Part shown: piece by piece, positions 1 to 13,055 of the stretch
Position numbering within the stretch: the stretch's first letter is position 1
How the letters are laid out: every line of letters starts with the position of its first letter
NCBI GenBank assembly: GCA_943737045.1
Contig: CALSFV010000350.1
Location: forward strand, 1 to 64,000
Reading direction: 5' to 3'
Source: Parapristionchus giblindavisi
Taxonomy: Eukaryota > Nematoda > Chromadorea > Rhabditida > Diplogasteridae
Length of the DNA: 64,000 nucleotides
Notes under the pieces: model-generated
Databases searched by the model: none
Seen by the model: the letters and a program-made list of their open reading frames with translations, nothing else
What the model was told of the DNA's origin: nothing
Translations under genes and position numbers: made by a program

Positions 1-543
1 GTTCCTTTGTGTTTCCGTATACTTTCGGGATTTTTATTGCTCGCTAGAAGGACCAAACCGTAGCGGCTCTGATGCTGAAGGAAATAGCTGATCATATGAA
101 GATTTACTAGAGAAAAAAAAACTAGAGAAAGAAAACCAACCACATTCCAGTTGCAGTGGAAAAGTGCTTGCAATTAGCTTGATAAAGAATGCTTAACGAT
201 AATAAAAACAAATTAATAATAATAATTGCCACTTTAAAATCATTTTTCCGACACTTATTTGTTGGAGTAAAGATCAAGCCTCTGGATTCTTACGATCAGA
301 GAGCTTTGCTCTCATGACGTAGATGGCTGTCCAAAATCACTGCTATCTTCTCATGATCTTTGACATTATAAAAGTAACCGCTAAGTTATGACCCAAAAAA
401 ACTAAGTTTTGAACTAAGTTATGACCTTACTAGTTAAGAACTAAGTCTGAGAACTAAGTTATGCCCTTAAAAATTAAGCTTTGGAATAAGTTATGCCCTT
501 TCAAATAAGTCTTGAACGAAGTTATGACCTTAGGAACTAAGTC
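1..543. other. Left edge, no gene seen
   Basis: AT-rich sequence; from about 385 it holds imperfect copies of an ACTAAGTTATGACC-like unit that grade into the 13-bp satellite to the right. No exon with acceptable splice sites was seen. Confidence 0.5.
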
Positions 544-945
544 TACTCAGGTGTTTGAATCCTTGCATGATCCAAGTAAAATTCGTGCAATTAATGGCAT
601 GATCATGCATGGAAAATACTCGAATCATGCATGGATTATCCGTGATCATGCATGGATTCTGTCATTCCATGCATGATCACGGAAAATTCGTGCATGATCA
701 CGGAAGATCCATGCATGATCACGAACGATGGATATTCCCAGCATGATCATGGAATGTTGAATCATGCATGATTATACTTGTATTCGTGATCATGCAAGGA
801 TTTCAACACCAGAGTAGGAACTAAGTCTAGGAACTAAGTCTAGGAACTAAGTCTAGGAACTAAGTCTAGGAACTAAGTCTAGGAACTAAGTCTAGGAACT
901 AAGTCTAGGAACTAAGTCTAGGAACTAAGTCTAGGAACTAAGTCA
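530..945. repeat. 13-bp tandem satellite
   Basis: Unit GGAACTAAGTCTA, about nine near-perfect copies at 816-945 and one broken copy left of 545. It ends 15 bp before the yap-1 leader acceptor. A transposable element (546-814) splits the array. Confidence 0.9.
546..814. mobile_element. TA-flanked foldback element rich in CATGCATGATC
   Basis: The ends CTCAGGTGTTTGAATCC and CTCTGGTGTTGAAATCC (as inverted repeat) are flanked by TA on both sides. The insertion is exactly inside a 13-bp satellite unit (GGAACTAAGTC, TA, element, TA), so the target duplication is clear. The interior repeats GCATGATCATGCATGGA. A second copy is at 17759-19306. No coding capacity. Confidence 0.8.
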
Positions 946-971
946 CCGTAAATGTTCAGGCCAAGAAGGAG

Positions 972-3900
972 ATGCTCGTAGCGCAACTACCGCCCGCAGC
1001 TCCGCTCACTCGTATCTCCAGCTCCAATCCCTCGTTGCAGAGTAAGTCATAAGTCAGGAGGAATTTAAAGGCCCACCCGAGCTCATTTTAAACTCTCCGC
1101 TCTGGCCACACGCTCTCGCCTTCTTTGTCTATGAGAGAGTAGAGATTTTTTTTGCGGAGATTTACATAAATTAGCTGGGGTGCGCCTTTTTCTCCCCCCC
1201 CCCCCCCCGTCATTAGTGCTAAACTTAAGGCCCAAGTACTTAACTTAAGCCTTAAGTACTTAAGCTAAGTGCTAAGTCATTAAGGTTCCGCGGTTATTCG
1301 TACGCACGTCGATGTGAACAAGGACCTGAACGATCTCTTCTTCGGTGCTAAACAACGCGACACGAGATACGAAAGGAATCGATTGAATGTGAGTGATAAC
1401 ATAATCAATCAATCAATTTATCGATTTATCGTTTTATTTATTGATTGTATGAATTGTAAGCCTTAGTAATACTTAGTAGTAGGCGACTTCGTGTCAAAGT
1501 CGATTACCTTAGCCGATATATTAATTTTATGCGTTTTCAACAAACACTATGCATACTAACAATAAGCAAATTAAATATATATTATATATATTTATTTACC
1601 ACAAAATGGAATAAGGATGAACGTATAATAAGAGATCCAGCAGATAAAATAATCGATACGGTTGTGAATGTTTTAGAATGTTGTTGAGTTATAATAGACG
1701 TGCTTTGCAGAAAGCCGGCCTGCTCCCTCACGGCTTCAGCCAGCCACAGAATCGACAACGAGGCAGCTCTGCCGGTCACTCTCCTCAGGGTACAAAGATC
1801 AGATATCGATTAACGACCACGACAACTTGTCATAGATCATGTTGTTGTGCACCGTGCATTGTTTTCGCAGTATTTATTGCCTGGTCATATCAATGTCAGT
1901 GTAACATTGGTGATCAAACATTGTGAGATCAAAGTGCAAAGATCAAAGATCACTTTGCAGGATCATCCGACGATGGTTTCTCGCACCACTCGAGAAACAA
2001 CCTCTCACCGGGCGCCGCGGTTGTCTACGGCACCGCGCCCGCCATGACTCCCAATCACCGAAAACAAGTGACTTGACCTTAATATTACATAGGCTTAAGT
2101 AACCTGACCTTAATGTTACTTAGCCTTATGGCTACTTAAGACCTTAATATTACTTGGCCTTAAGGTTACCCAAGTCAATACTAAGTGACTATTAGCCTCT
2201 TTCCTTAGCCATTCTTATCCCTTAATTTACTAAGTTTTATATATACCTAACCCTTAAAGCCCTAAGCCACTAAGTCTCGAACTTCAGGCATCCGCACCCG
2301 AGCTCAATCACCGCAATAACATGGACGAGTTTCACTCGCGGACGGCCGCGCCCATGCACCAGCTGCCGCAGCCCACCACCGCCTACTACCCGTCCAGATC
2401 TGCCAATGATATCGATCAGGTTTAATTAAATTAATAATTAAATTAATAATTAAATTAATAATATTAATGGATGTACAAGACTTAACACTGTAATGCGAGG
2501 ATTAGCACACTATATTTGGCACATTTTCAGCCACTTGATACGAAAATTGGTTAAAAATGACGATTTTTAAGCGAGAGATTGCGAATTTTCTAAATTGAGC
2601 CAAAAACAATGCAAATGTATGATAACCATCTTGACGAAAACTGCCGTATGCTTCAAACTTACGCCAGATGCAGGAGTTCATGGGTTTTCGTAATTTTTCA
2701 TAGTTACAGTTTACAGTTTTTACAGTTTAATCACATTTATCAAGAGTAGGCTCTGATGTGCATGAGGGGCCACTCCTGACTTCTTGCTTGTCTCAGGAAA
2801 GTAGGACCGGCGATTCGCATGAAGAGATTTTTCATAGATTATTCATTATTTTACGTCGCATGAAAGGTGCATCCAAGCTAATGTCCGCTCTGGCACTGCT
2901 CTCTCGCTATCGTTGTCTACGAGAGAGCGTTGCTAGAGCGGATTTGCTTTGGGTGCGCCTTTAAAGGGACCGAAACCTTTGTCAACGGCCTCTTCAACGC
3001 TCTACGCTCTCTCGTTGTTAGAGAACAGATAAATAGTGTGCACAATGAAGAGGCCATTGAGTGAGGTCACTCGCTCTTTAATATAACATAAATGAAGATA
3101 TGTTTCACACTCTCTTCATATAGCATCGTAATTTATATGAGTAGTGGTCTTAGATTGCACTGTTGAATCAAACACAATAAAGAAAAAAGAGCAATCAAAC
3201 CAAATTACCAAACAATTACCAAATGTTAATTCAAATTAATTTAATTTAATTCAAATTTCAATTAATTTAATTATTAAATAGGAGAGAAAGCAAAAATGAC
3301 AACCTCTTTGGCTACGCCTTTAAAATTTTTGTGAAAAATTTTAAAAAAAACTTTTTTTTGAAAATTTAAAAAAAAAAACTCCTCGGCTGGCTCAATGGCA
3401 TTCCTCATTCAACGTGAACTACAGTATATAAAAGCAAGCAAATGTCCTCTAGTTATACTATATTGCATGCAGTATAAAATAGATAAGGCTGTTTCGGCCA
3501 GGGGTTCTAGACAGCGGAACCATACTCAATGTGAGTAGAGTTGGCTATTCGGGATGCGGGATGCAGGCCCGCAATGGCATTGATGGCTCCCTTCTCGCCT
3601 CTCTTGGAGGTTGCGATCCCGCAACTCACGAATAGCCAACTCTATTTGTGAGTGGTGTTGGCCATTGCCATGACAATTCTCCATTGCTTGCGCTCGTGAC
3701 TAGAATCATTTCTACCTTAAATGCACACCCCAAGCTACTTTTACGCTCCGCATTGGCAATACTCTCTTGTAGACAAAGAAAGCGGGAGAATGAGGCCAGA
3801 GCGGAGAGTTTCAAATTAGGCTGTGGGTGTGCCTTTATGCGTCTCCGTCGTTACGTCGGAGGTTGCGGCGAGCGCACGTTTTGAAAATTTATCACCGAAT

Positions 3901-6900
3901 TAAGTAGTTGTAAGGTAAAACCGTATCTGATCAATGAATAATAAAAAATATGTGTTGTTCACACTGTATTAGCAATAGGACCATTTACCCTCTCAGTCAA
4001 CACAGTGAGCAATTACTTCCTGTTATGACTTGTGACCCTATCATAGGTGATAATAAATGAATAGGTTATAACGTACAAGTATTATTTATTTATTTATTTA
4101 CCGTACACCACAAGAGTGCTTCATCAAGTACAAAATGTTCGAGTGCAAAAAAGATTGCATAAGTTTGCATGCACATTAGAAAAATTATAAGATACGAACT
4201 TTTATATATAAATAAAAGTACAGTTTCAAAAAATCATTTAGGGATTCGATTTTACGTCATGCTAAGATGATCAAGGTCTGTCTCGGCCATCATAGACAAC
4301 TGTTCTCTGTTGAGTAGTGTTGAAGGGGGAGATAGGAAGTGGCTAGGGCACAAAAAGAAGCTGCGGGCTATTTTTAGCCATTAAAGCTGCCACATCGTAA
4401 TCTAAAATTAGCACAATCGGGAATTTTAAGAATATTAGTTTATATTTCAAAAGTATACCTATTTTCTAGCCTCTGCCCATGTTCCCTCGTTGATAAAGAA
4501 AGCGAGAGAACATTGCCGGAGCGGAAAGTTTCAAATTAGCTGTTCCTCGCACAGTACATGGCGAAATGTACTTTTTACAAAAAAAAAAGAAATATGTGAA
4601 TATATCTAACAGAATGGGTGCTCATGGAATATAAATGGATTTTCAGTAAAGATCAAAGATCGATAATGTTCAAATTGTTGCAGCAATATCAGCAGCAAGC
4701 GTTCGCCCCAGCTGCCGTAGCTCCGCCCATGCAACCCAATCACGGTCGCAGCTTCTCCTATGACGTCACCCATGCGGCCATGCAGGGATTCAGCGGATAC
4801 CCGAGGTTCCTATTAATTAAATTATTTTTTAAATTAAAAATTAATGAACATACATACTCCTCAGTGTTAAACTATAATTTGATACAAAATAAATGTCAAT
4901 AAAAAAATTGGCAAAAAAACTTTTAAAGTTGTTTCAAAATAATAATTAATGTGAATATTATTTTACTTACTGAGCGAGTTGGCAGCAAGTGGGGATTGTT
5001 GGTAAACTTTATGAATTAATTTAAAAACATAAATGATGACATGGACGATTTCAGCCAACAACATCACAGTCATCAAGAATTGTGTCAGATCGGCATGCAG
5101 CCACAGCAACCACAGCCATCACAGCAAATGGAAAAGGTGCGACTTAAAGTTCTTAATTCCTGGTCCTTAAGTTGCCTTAATCTACCTTAACTGACCTTAC
5201 TGTTAACTCTCAACCTTAATCTAATCTAACTTAACGAAGCTTACCACTAACTCTCTTAATCCAGCCTAACTTAATCGATCTCACCATTAGTCTCAACCTT
5301 AGCATTCACCCTAACCCGAAGTCCTTTTAGCAAAAGAGCCAATCTTGCGACCCCATCACCATCTATAATAACGTCCAACAGCAACAGCCAAGATACGAGA
5401 ACGTGAGTCGAGAGATCAAAGACCAAAGATCAAAGATCAAATTTCAGCAGACCGATATCTCTATGTCGCTGCCTCCCGGTTGGTCTGTTAGTCAGACCGA
5501 GACCGGCGACGTTTTCTTCATCGACCATACCAATCAGCGAACGACCTGGTTCGACCCGAGGATACGTGCGTTTTTTTGCTTTTTTTTTGTTCATTACACC
5601 ATCTACAGACCCTATTTCCAAACAATCATCATTTTGTCTTTCGTGCATTCGATATCTTTATCATATAAATTTTCATTTTATCATCACACGTTTCGCTGTT
5701 ATTTTGTTGAATGCGTATAAATAACATTATTTTTATTTTTATTATTTTTGTTTGGAGAAAATTTGAATATTGATTGATTTAAGCCCATCACGAGCAGGAA
5801 GAGATGATACGGCAGAGGCATGGCGTGCAGGCCGCGCAGGAGCAGCATCACGATCAGCAACAGCAGCAACAGGCACACTATGGCATGGGTTGGTGAAAGA
5901 TTAAAGATCAAAGATCAACTTTTATGTAAAACAGTAGTTCAAGGTGTTTCGGAGTGAATGTCTAGTTTTTTTCAGCTATTTTTGTAGGGTAATTAAATAT
6001 ATGATGATTTGTTGAAGACACACTCGGGCGAATTTGAAACTCTCTGCTGTGGCCTATGGACTCTCGCTTTCTTTGTCTGCGTGAGAGCGTGACCAGAGCG
6101 GAGAGTCACATTAGTTCGGGGTGTGCCTTCAATATAAAAGCGCATGTTGTAGGCGTTCCCATGCAACAACAGCAACCGCAGTTAATGCAGCACCAAGTGA
6201 ACATTGATCAGGTACGATCATATTTATTTATTTATTCATTTATTTTGCTATTTATTTATTTATTTTAATTGAAACACTATTAATGTTTTTTATATCATAT
6301 TATGTTTTCAAAGTATAATTAACTTGAATCGAATTCACTATACCATTATCCAGTGAAGTTTGAACTGCGAGACCATACTGCGGGATTGTCTGACTGATAC
6401 GTTCTATGGATTGACACCATTAGTGATCTTTGATCTTTCAGTCAGACGCACGGATACAGTCCCTCGCGTCCGAAATGAGACAAATGAAGGAAAGGAAGAG
6501 GGAATTGGTGCAGCAAGTGAGTCTATCGATTTCATTGAGAATTATTATGGAAAACTTATTGAAAAAATAGCGAAAAAAGAAAACAGAGCAAACTCTCCGT
6601 TGTACACACAATCTCGCCTCTTTTCCTTTGCTTTCACAAGTCTCATTCATGTCACACTATACTTAAAAGGCATACCCGAGCTAGTTTTACATTCCGCTCC
6701 GACAATACTATTTCGTAGATAACGCAAGCGAGAGAGTATGGCTAGAGCGGAGATTTTCAAATTAGCCCTTGGTGTTCCTCTAATATAACATAATTGAAGA
6801 TATGTTTCACATTCGCTTCATATCGCCTCATATTAGACATGAGTAGTGAGCGTAGAGCATAGTAGTGAATCAAAAAAAAGAGAATTTTATTTCTTCTTCA

Positions 6901-9129
6901 TCAACTAGACATTTATCATTTATTGCTAATAGAATAGCTCACAAGTGGAATTCTTTAGATGCAAATTTAGTAACCGTTGCCAATTCTTCTATCTTTTGTA
7001 ATATTCTAAAAAACAGTGATTAAGTAATTTGCAGTTTGTCTCTTCTTTATTGTTTTCAATCAGTACACATACCATGATATATCTTCTCGTTTTTGATCCG
7101 TATAGAGAAGATAAATATATTATTATTATTATTAAATGTTGTAGTATCTAAGAATCCGATCAAAGAAGAAACATAAAAATAGAAAGATAATAGACGTGCT
7201 ATTGTAATCATAGAAAAAGTATATCAAAAGTAGTTATTAGAATGATCGTGAATTACATTAAAAATGACAACCTTTTTAAAAGAAATTCCTTTCAAAGCAC
7301 ACCCCAGGCTAATTTGAAACTCTCCTCTCTGGCAACGTTTTCTCGCTTTTTATTGTCTACGAGAGAGTATTGTCAATGCGGAGAGTTTCAAAGTAGCTAG
7401 GGGTGTGCCTATAAATTTTTTTTGTGAAAAAGCCATTCATTATCAGGGTCTGTACGGCTCTCCGCAGATGCCCCAGATGTACGACCACCCTAATAATAAT
7501 ATGAGTCCGGTTAGTTTTTATTGTATTTTTATTATCTTTATATAGCACCGGAAATGTTTTCCTGATACGCCCGTTATAATAATAACTTTATATGGGTTTG
7601 TAGTGTGAGAAACAATACAGAATGAACACATATAACACGATATCACAACGAGGTAGTAAGATTATGAGCAAAACACAACCAAGTTTGATTCTCAACGATC
7701 TCTTCACACTCTTGCTCTCCAACTTTGTGCTCTGAAGAGACTTCATGATCATCATCCGTGCATAAACTGCCATGGTATCACAAAAATGCGACGTAAATCC
7801 CACCTCACATCTTTAACGCTATCGACAGTAATTATAAGATTTTGTTTGATGTAATACGCACAAATGAGTAAACAAGACCTTATTCGATTTATTATCTCGC
7901 TCAGATGGACCAGCAACAACAGCAATACTACGCCCAGCAGCAACAACGACCGCCCAGCATGCCGAACTATGCTCAAGTAAGTACACTGGGCAAAGTTATT
8001 GACAACATGCGAATTGATTTCGTCATGTTCGTATGTATGAATGGTCATGGGAGGCAGCATCCATGAACGGTGGCAAGCCGTTTGAGGTCAAATCTTACGC
8101 CACATGCGTATGGCATTTTTGGAACCGCCTCCGCCTACGGTTATGACGTGACGTTTGTCGGCAACAGTGATGGTCTATCAATATCCCAGACCCTTCAAAT
8201 GCGTGTGGGTACCTAGATTTTGGGTCAAAAACGCGTGTGGGTAACCCGGTTTTGAGATAAAAACGCATGTGGGTACCACAATCGTGAAAATTTCAAGAAA
8301 ATCGTAAATTTATGGTCCAATTTTGCGGGTAGGTACTCATGAAAGGCACAATTTTGCGGGTGGGTCTATCCCATGGGATAACCATAGACCATGTCTGGTC
8401 GGCAAACCGTTTGCGACAGTTCATGGATTACCTATGCAGATGTATTTTCCTCCACGCTCTGTCAATGCTCGCTCGCTTTCTTGTCTACAAGACAGCGTTA
8501 ACGCAACGTTGCCAGAGCGGAGAGTAAAATTATAATGGAATATTCCTTTAATGATTATAAATCGAACAGAAATTGATGTTTGCTTCGATCTGCAGTGTGA
8601 ATGAACCCAAATTTTAATAAACTTTAGAGAAGAAAGATCAAAGATCAACTTATAGTATTTTCAGCAAGATGAATCGATGGATTGTTCCACCTACGATGCA
8701 ACGGATCATGTGATAAGGCGATATGTGAGTTATTGTATTTTTGTCTCATGATTATTTGAAATTCACTATGCGAAAAGTAGGAAGGGAGGACATGCGCACC
8801 GAACTTGAGATTAATTTAATTTTTGTTGAAATCTAGAGCATCGGCCCTACTCCATTCACGAATTTGTGTTTTTCGTGGAAATCATTCTGCGACCAATAAA
8901 AGAAGATAAAGAATTGGCAACAAGGCAAAATTTCAAAAAAAAAATTTTAAAAAATAAAGAAATTTCGTAATTTTCAAAAAGATTATCATCTCCTCTCCTA
9001 TCTAAAAGTTGAAGGCAGCAATGCAAGAAAATTTAAGTAAAATGGTTATTTGAGATATTTCAGAACATCGACAACATATCGTCGGACGAACTCAATATGT
9101 ACCTCGGCGAGATGCAGATGCACAATTAA
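972..9129 (+). CDS. yap-1: YAP-1, Hippo-pathway transcriptional co-activator (16 exons, 461 aa)
   Basis: Coding exons: 972-1041, 1285-1388, 1711-1789, 1961-2067, 2288-2419, 4684-4805, 5055-5136, 5331-5402, 5448-5565, 5784-5888, 6153-6211, 6442-6516, 7447-7509, 7905-7976, 8665-8724, 9064-9129. Phases match at all junctions and the total is 1386 nt. Exon 2 (residues 24-58) resembles the TEAD-binding segment of YAP, with a DLNDLFF core. Residues 264-293 form one WW domain (LPPGW start, second Trp at 290, then FDP); it would bind PPxY partners. Residues 351-375 are a charged helix, and the rest is Gln/Met/Pro-rich as in YAP activation regions. The C-terminus (MQMHN) lacks the PDZ ligand of vertebrate YAP. 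A basic-x-R-x-x-S site in exon 3 (RQRGSS) is a possible Warts/LATS site (inference). The length is close to that of C. elegans YAP-1. The chosen ATG lies 12 nt after a TTCAG acceptor, suggesting spliced-leader trans-splicing. Intron 5 is 2.3 kb and full of repeats. Confidence 0.9.
1066..1190. repeat. Hairpin repeat (CTCTCCGCTCTGG family) in yap-1 intron 1
   Basis: GGCCCACCCGAGCTCATTTT arm; the 3' half is damaged by a T-run. Confidence 0.7.
2705..2832. repeat. 125-bp repeat, copy 1
   Basis: Matches 17286-17405 in inverse orientation, including AAGAGTAGGCTCTGATGTGC and AGGAAAGTAGGACCGGCG. Confidence 0.7.
2863..2964. repeat. Hairpin-family copy, shortened arms
   Basis: Lacks the AATTTGAAACTC part of each arm. 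Confidence 0.65.
2966..3085. repeat. GGGAGCGTAACC foldback, diverged copy
   Basis: Arms with GGCCTCTTC/GAAGAGGCC and centre CTCTCGTTGTTAGAG. Directly abuts a hairpin repeat at 2863-2964. Confidence 0.65.
3536..3642. repeat. Foldback AGAGTTGGCTATTCG
   Basis: Roughly 35-bp arms pairing 3536-3570 with 3607-3642. In yap-1 intron 5. Confidence 0.6.
3718..3838. repeat. Hairpin-family copy
   Basis: Full length; GCACACCCCAAGCTA to GTGGGTGTGCCTTTA. Confidence 0.75.
6014..6130. repeat. Hairpin-family copy just before yap-1 exon 11
   Basis: Ends 22 bp before the exon 11 acceptor. Confidence 0.75.
6664..6782. repeat. Hairpin-family copy
   Basis: Central loop CGTAGATAACGCAAGCG. Confidence 0.7.
7292..7414. 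repeat. Hairpin-family copy before yap-1 exon 13
   Basis: Well-paired arms, 30 bp from the exon. Confidence 0.75.
8165..8397. mobile_element. hAT-like MITE, 233 bp, inside another palindrome
   Basis: It has an 8-bp duplication GTCGGCAA (8157-8164, 8398-8405) and termini CAGTGATGGTCTAT and CAGACATGGTCTAT. The interior carries GCGTGTGGGTA repeats. It interrupts a TGACGTCA palindrome copy (8055-8430) in the yap-1 intron between exons 14 and 15. Confidence 0.8.
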
Positions 9130-9687
9130 TAATATTAATATTAATAATAATCCGAATTTCGAAAATCATTTTCGAAAATCCCACCAATATTCTTCGATCA
9201 GAAGAAACTACTACTACACACACGTTTTCTGTATACAGTCTTTTCGCGCGCATTTCACTTCTATCCCACATTTTCTCCACATTTCGTCCCCCACTCATCA
9301 GAAGACGCCCCAGGCTAATTTGAGTAACTGTTTTGACGGTCATACTTTTGACCTTTTCATCCTCGATATTTTTGGGGAGCACCGAGTTAGCCTGGGACGT
9401 TCCTTTGCCCATCTTTTACTTCCCAATATCCCACCGTCACATACAGGGAGCTTTCAAAGCTGATTTCAACATATTTTCACAAATATATATAGCTATATTT
9501 ATAAATATATATCATAGATTCATAGATATTATTAGAATTGAACATATGGCCACACCGAAATATTGCTCAAGCACTACGTTTCATACCCTACTTTTCAGCT
9601 TTGGCAAATTTATTTTCAAAATAGTTTTCATTTCGCATTTACCCTATTGTCGCCCACATGCGTTCCCTGTTTTCTAGTACTTAGTTG

Positions 9688-9805
9688 TAAAGGCACACCC
9701 CGAGCTCATTTCACGCTCTGCTCTGGCCACACTTTCTCGCAAACAGTGCATGCGAGAGAGTGTTACCAGAGCGAAGAGTGTCAAATTAGCTCGGGTTGTG
9801 TCTTA
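9688..9805. repeat. Hairpin-family copy between yap-1 and the hydroxylase
   Basis: AAGGCACACCCCGAGCTC start. The loop is altered to CAAACAGTGCATG. Confidence 0.75.
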
Positions 9806-10684
9806 CTTATTTTTTGTCAATTAAGGCACTTTGCAGAAATATCGCTCATGTTTTTTTTTTCTCATTCACACGCTTTGTCACACAAAACATATTCGATAAG
9901 TCACAGATCATTTTATTATTTTTATTATTTTCATTATTATTATTATTACATCTGTGTACACTATAATATCGATCAGAAATGAAAGGTTTATTGAGATCAA
10001 ATATTGCATTTACAATATATATCGTGAGATAAATTATTCGATGAGATGTTTGAATCTGAGACTAACAAGAAGAAGGTGATGACAATCACACTTCCATCTT
10101 GAGAGTGGTGAGTAGTTTGATCAGTGCTCACACAGAAAATATGCTGATATTTATGATTTCTTACTTTCCATTTTCTAAATTATAAAAAATATCTGCGAAA
10201 AATCCTCTTGAAAAGTAAGCAATTCAATTTCTGATGTTTAATATTATTAGAGCATTGTTAGAGCAGAACATCTTGTAAGAAAATTTTCTCTGTGTCCTTA
10301 TAACCTATAGCAAATTTTACTCTCCGCATTGGAAAGCGTCGAACGCAATTATGGTTTGACGTAAAAGACGTAGAACGAAAAAAGAAACCGTGAAAATACA
10401 GAAAAGTAAAACGTACTATAAATTGTACGCGTTTGGGTCACTCATTAGCATTTCGAAGCGGTTCTTAAATATGCAATTACATAAGTCAAACGAAAAAATC
10501 TGCGTATTAAATGTATTTAAAATCGAATTCCGTGAACTCTGATTTGAAGTCTTTTGAGCATTTTCTTATTGTTTGTCTTGATAGGGTTAAAAAAGGAAAT
10601 GTGAGGAATGAGTCAGTTTCTGAAAAGTTGTGCTCAGGCATAGACATCATTTGATATATGCTGCTGATAAGAGTGTTTGGGGCA

Positions 10685-10825
10685 GATAAGAGTGGAGAGA
10701 GGAGAGAGGGAGAGGGAGAGGGAGAGTGTGAGAGAGAGGGAGAGGGAGGGAGAGAGAGGAGAGAGGGAGAGGGAGAGGGAGAGTGTGAGAGAGAGGGAGA
10801 GGGAGGGAGAGAGAGAGTGGAGAGA
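10685..10825. repeat. GA-rich minisatellite, two roughly 60-bp units
   Basis: GGAGAGAGGGAGAGGGAGAGGG...GTGTGAGAG repeated twice, upstream of the hydroxylase. Confidence 0.85.
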
Positions 10826-11194
10826 GGGGTGTCCATGGTTAACTATAGCAAACTATGCGCATTTTACCGATATGCATTCTCATTTTCCATCTGTAATTCG
10901 AGTGTTTGAACCGTTTCGATTGTGTGTACTTCCAATTTTATTTTTTTGACTGATACAAACAGGTAACGTCGAAAGTTTCTCGAATACATTGACCTATCGC
11001 TTATTTGGCTTTCAACGAGAAATAGCTTGAACGATATTATTGTGGCTTGATCCCTGTTTCGCCTAACAAATGTAAAAAATTTACCAAGCTTCTTGCAATG
11101 TCCAATAATTCTTATCAGTTGCATCATAGTCGATGAAATCAATGACAAATGATCCAGATTAAAGTGCAAACTAGCCACAGAAATTCAGAGAGCC

Positions 11195-11330
11195 TATCCA
11201 TGAACGGTTACAAACCGTTTGCCGGCAAACGTGACGTCAAAACTATAAGCGGAGCTGTTGCCAAAAATTATCCCTTTACGTCTGTGACGTCATGCTTGTC
11301 GGCAAGCGGTTTGCCACCGTTCATGGATAT
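11195..11330. repeat. TGACGTCA palindrome repeat, copy upstream of the hydroxylase
   Basis: TATCCATGAACGG...TTCATGGATA ends, with inner arms containing GTGACGTCA. Confidence 0.75.
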
Positions 11331-11361
11331 AGAATCTGAATTATTGTGGTTAGTTTGCTCT

Positions 11362-11482
11362 TAAAGGGAGCGTAACCTCTCTCAATGGTCTCTTCGACGC
11401 GCAATGCTCTCTCGTTGTTAGAGAACAGAGAAATAGCGTGAAAAATGAAGAGACCATTGAGAGAGGTCACTCTCCCTTTAAA
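11362..11482. repeat. GGGAGCGTAACC foldback just upstream of the hydroxylase ATG
   Basis: TTAAAGGGAG...CTCCCTTTAA ends and a CGTTGTTAGAGAACAG centre. Likely part of the promoter or leader of the gene starting at 11498. Confidence 0.7.
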
Positions 11483-11497
11483 TCTGGTCCATAAACC

Positions 11498-12987
11498 ATG
11501 GACATATACAGAGCGCGCAGCATGCTGTACGCTCCGCAGAACTACACGGCGGCCGAGTTGGTGCAGGAGCAGCAGAGTCGGCTGCTGCAGCCTATTTGGG
11601 ACTATATCACGGTTTTTTTTTCACAATTACTTTGTTTGTTTATATTCTGCCGTGATTTCATACGAATTTATTTATTTATTTATCATACATCTCGAAGATG
11701 TTTCAAGGGAGCGTAACCACACTCAATGGTCTCTTCGACGCGCAATGCTCTCTCGTTGTTAGAGAACAGAAAAATAGTGTGCGCAATGAAGATACCATTG
11801 AGTGAGGTAACGCTCCCTTTCAGCAAGTAGAAAAAAATTAAGGTTGTTTTATGGCATACTTCTTGTTTTGTAGAGGTTGGCTATTTTTCTACTCATTTGC
11901 TTAAACAATATAGACAGAAAAAGCTTTCTCAATGTTTTATGAAAACAATTTTTGTTGGAAATTTCAGGTCGGCAACGAACGTATTCTCTCCTCTCCACTG
12001 TTCCCGCCCATCTACGCCCTCTCCATCGACTACACATTTGTGATCGTTTTCACGTGTGCGTTATTCAAAGATCAAAGATCACAAACAAAATAGAGAGATC
12101 AAAGATCGCCTTTTCAGTCATCGATCTGGTGTTGTATGACGTGCCCTTCTTCAAGAAGACGAAAATCCAGAAGGACCGTAAGGTACTTTTTGAGTAGCTT
12201 GAAGGCACCTACCGAGCTAACTCTACTCTCCGCTCTGGCCACATTCTATCGGAGACAAAACAAGCGAGAGAGTGTAACCAGAGCGGAGTGTTTCAAATTA
12301 GTTGAGGGTATACCTTTAAAACTTTTTCGAATATGCTTCACTAAAGTTACATTGTTCCAAATTTGTTTCAAAATGCAGTTTTGATGCAGTGTACATTTAC
12401 TTCCCCACAATTAAAATGAATACAATATAATGTTGTCAAAAATTCACCATCTTCTTCTTTAAAGCGACACCGAAGCTACTTTAAATCTCTCCGCTCTGGC
12501 CACACTCTCTCGCGTTCTTTGTCTACGAGAGAGTATTGCCAATGCGGAGAGTAAAACTAGCTTGCGGCGTGTCTAATTATTTGTTTGTTTATCATAGATC
12601 ACAGACACGTTCAGGTTACGTGGGCACTAATGAAGAAGTCGCTCTATCTGCAAATGTGGAATCAACTCTTATGGTAATCACTATTTGTATCCATGAACAG
12701 TGGCAAACAGTTTGTCGGCAAACGAGACGTCACAAGCGTAAGCGGAGGATTTTCGGCAAACGCCTCCCCCCTACGCTTGTGACGTCACGCTTGTCGGCAA
12801 ACGGTTTGCCAACGTTCATGGATACGGCCTCTGAAGTGCTGGAGGATTACTGTAAGTAACTTAGGCGTTCCCAAGACACAATAAAAGCTTTCTGGAAAGC
12901 AAGAGAATGTGGTCAGAGCCAGGAGTCAAGCTATCATGGGGCATTGCTTTAACAGCTTTGATTTAAAGGGAGCTTTACCTCTCTCAA

Positions 12988-13055
<68 letters not shown>

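Larger units (their letters stand above)
9130..11194. other. Intergenic, yap-1 to hydroxylase
   Basis: AT-rich; contains one hairpin repeat and the GA minisatellite. No exon-like sequence seen. Confidence 0.5.

Noticed and set aside
820..945. CRISPR-like array
   Set aside because: Direct 13-bp tandem satellite without spacers, in a eukaryotic gene region.
9050..9463. 137-codon frame overlapping the yap-1 end
   Set aside because: Out of frame with the last yap-1 exon and unsupported beyond it.
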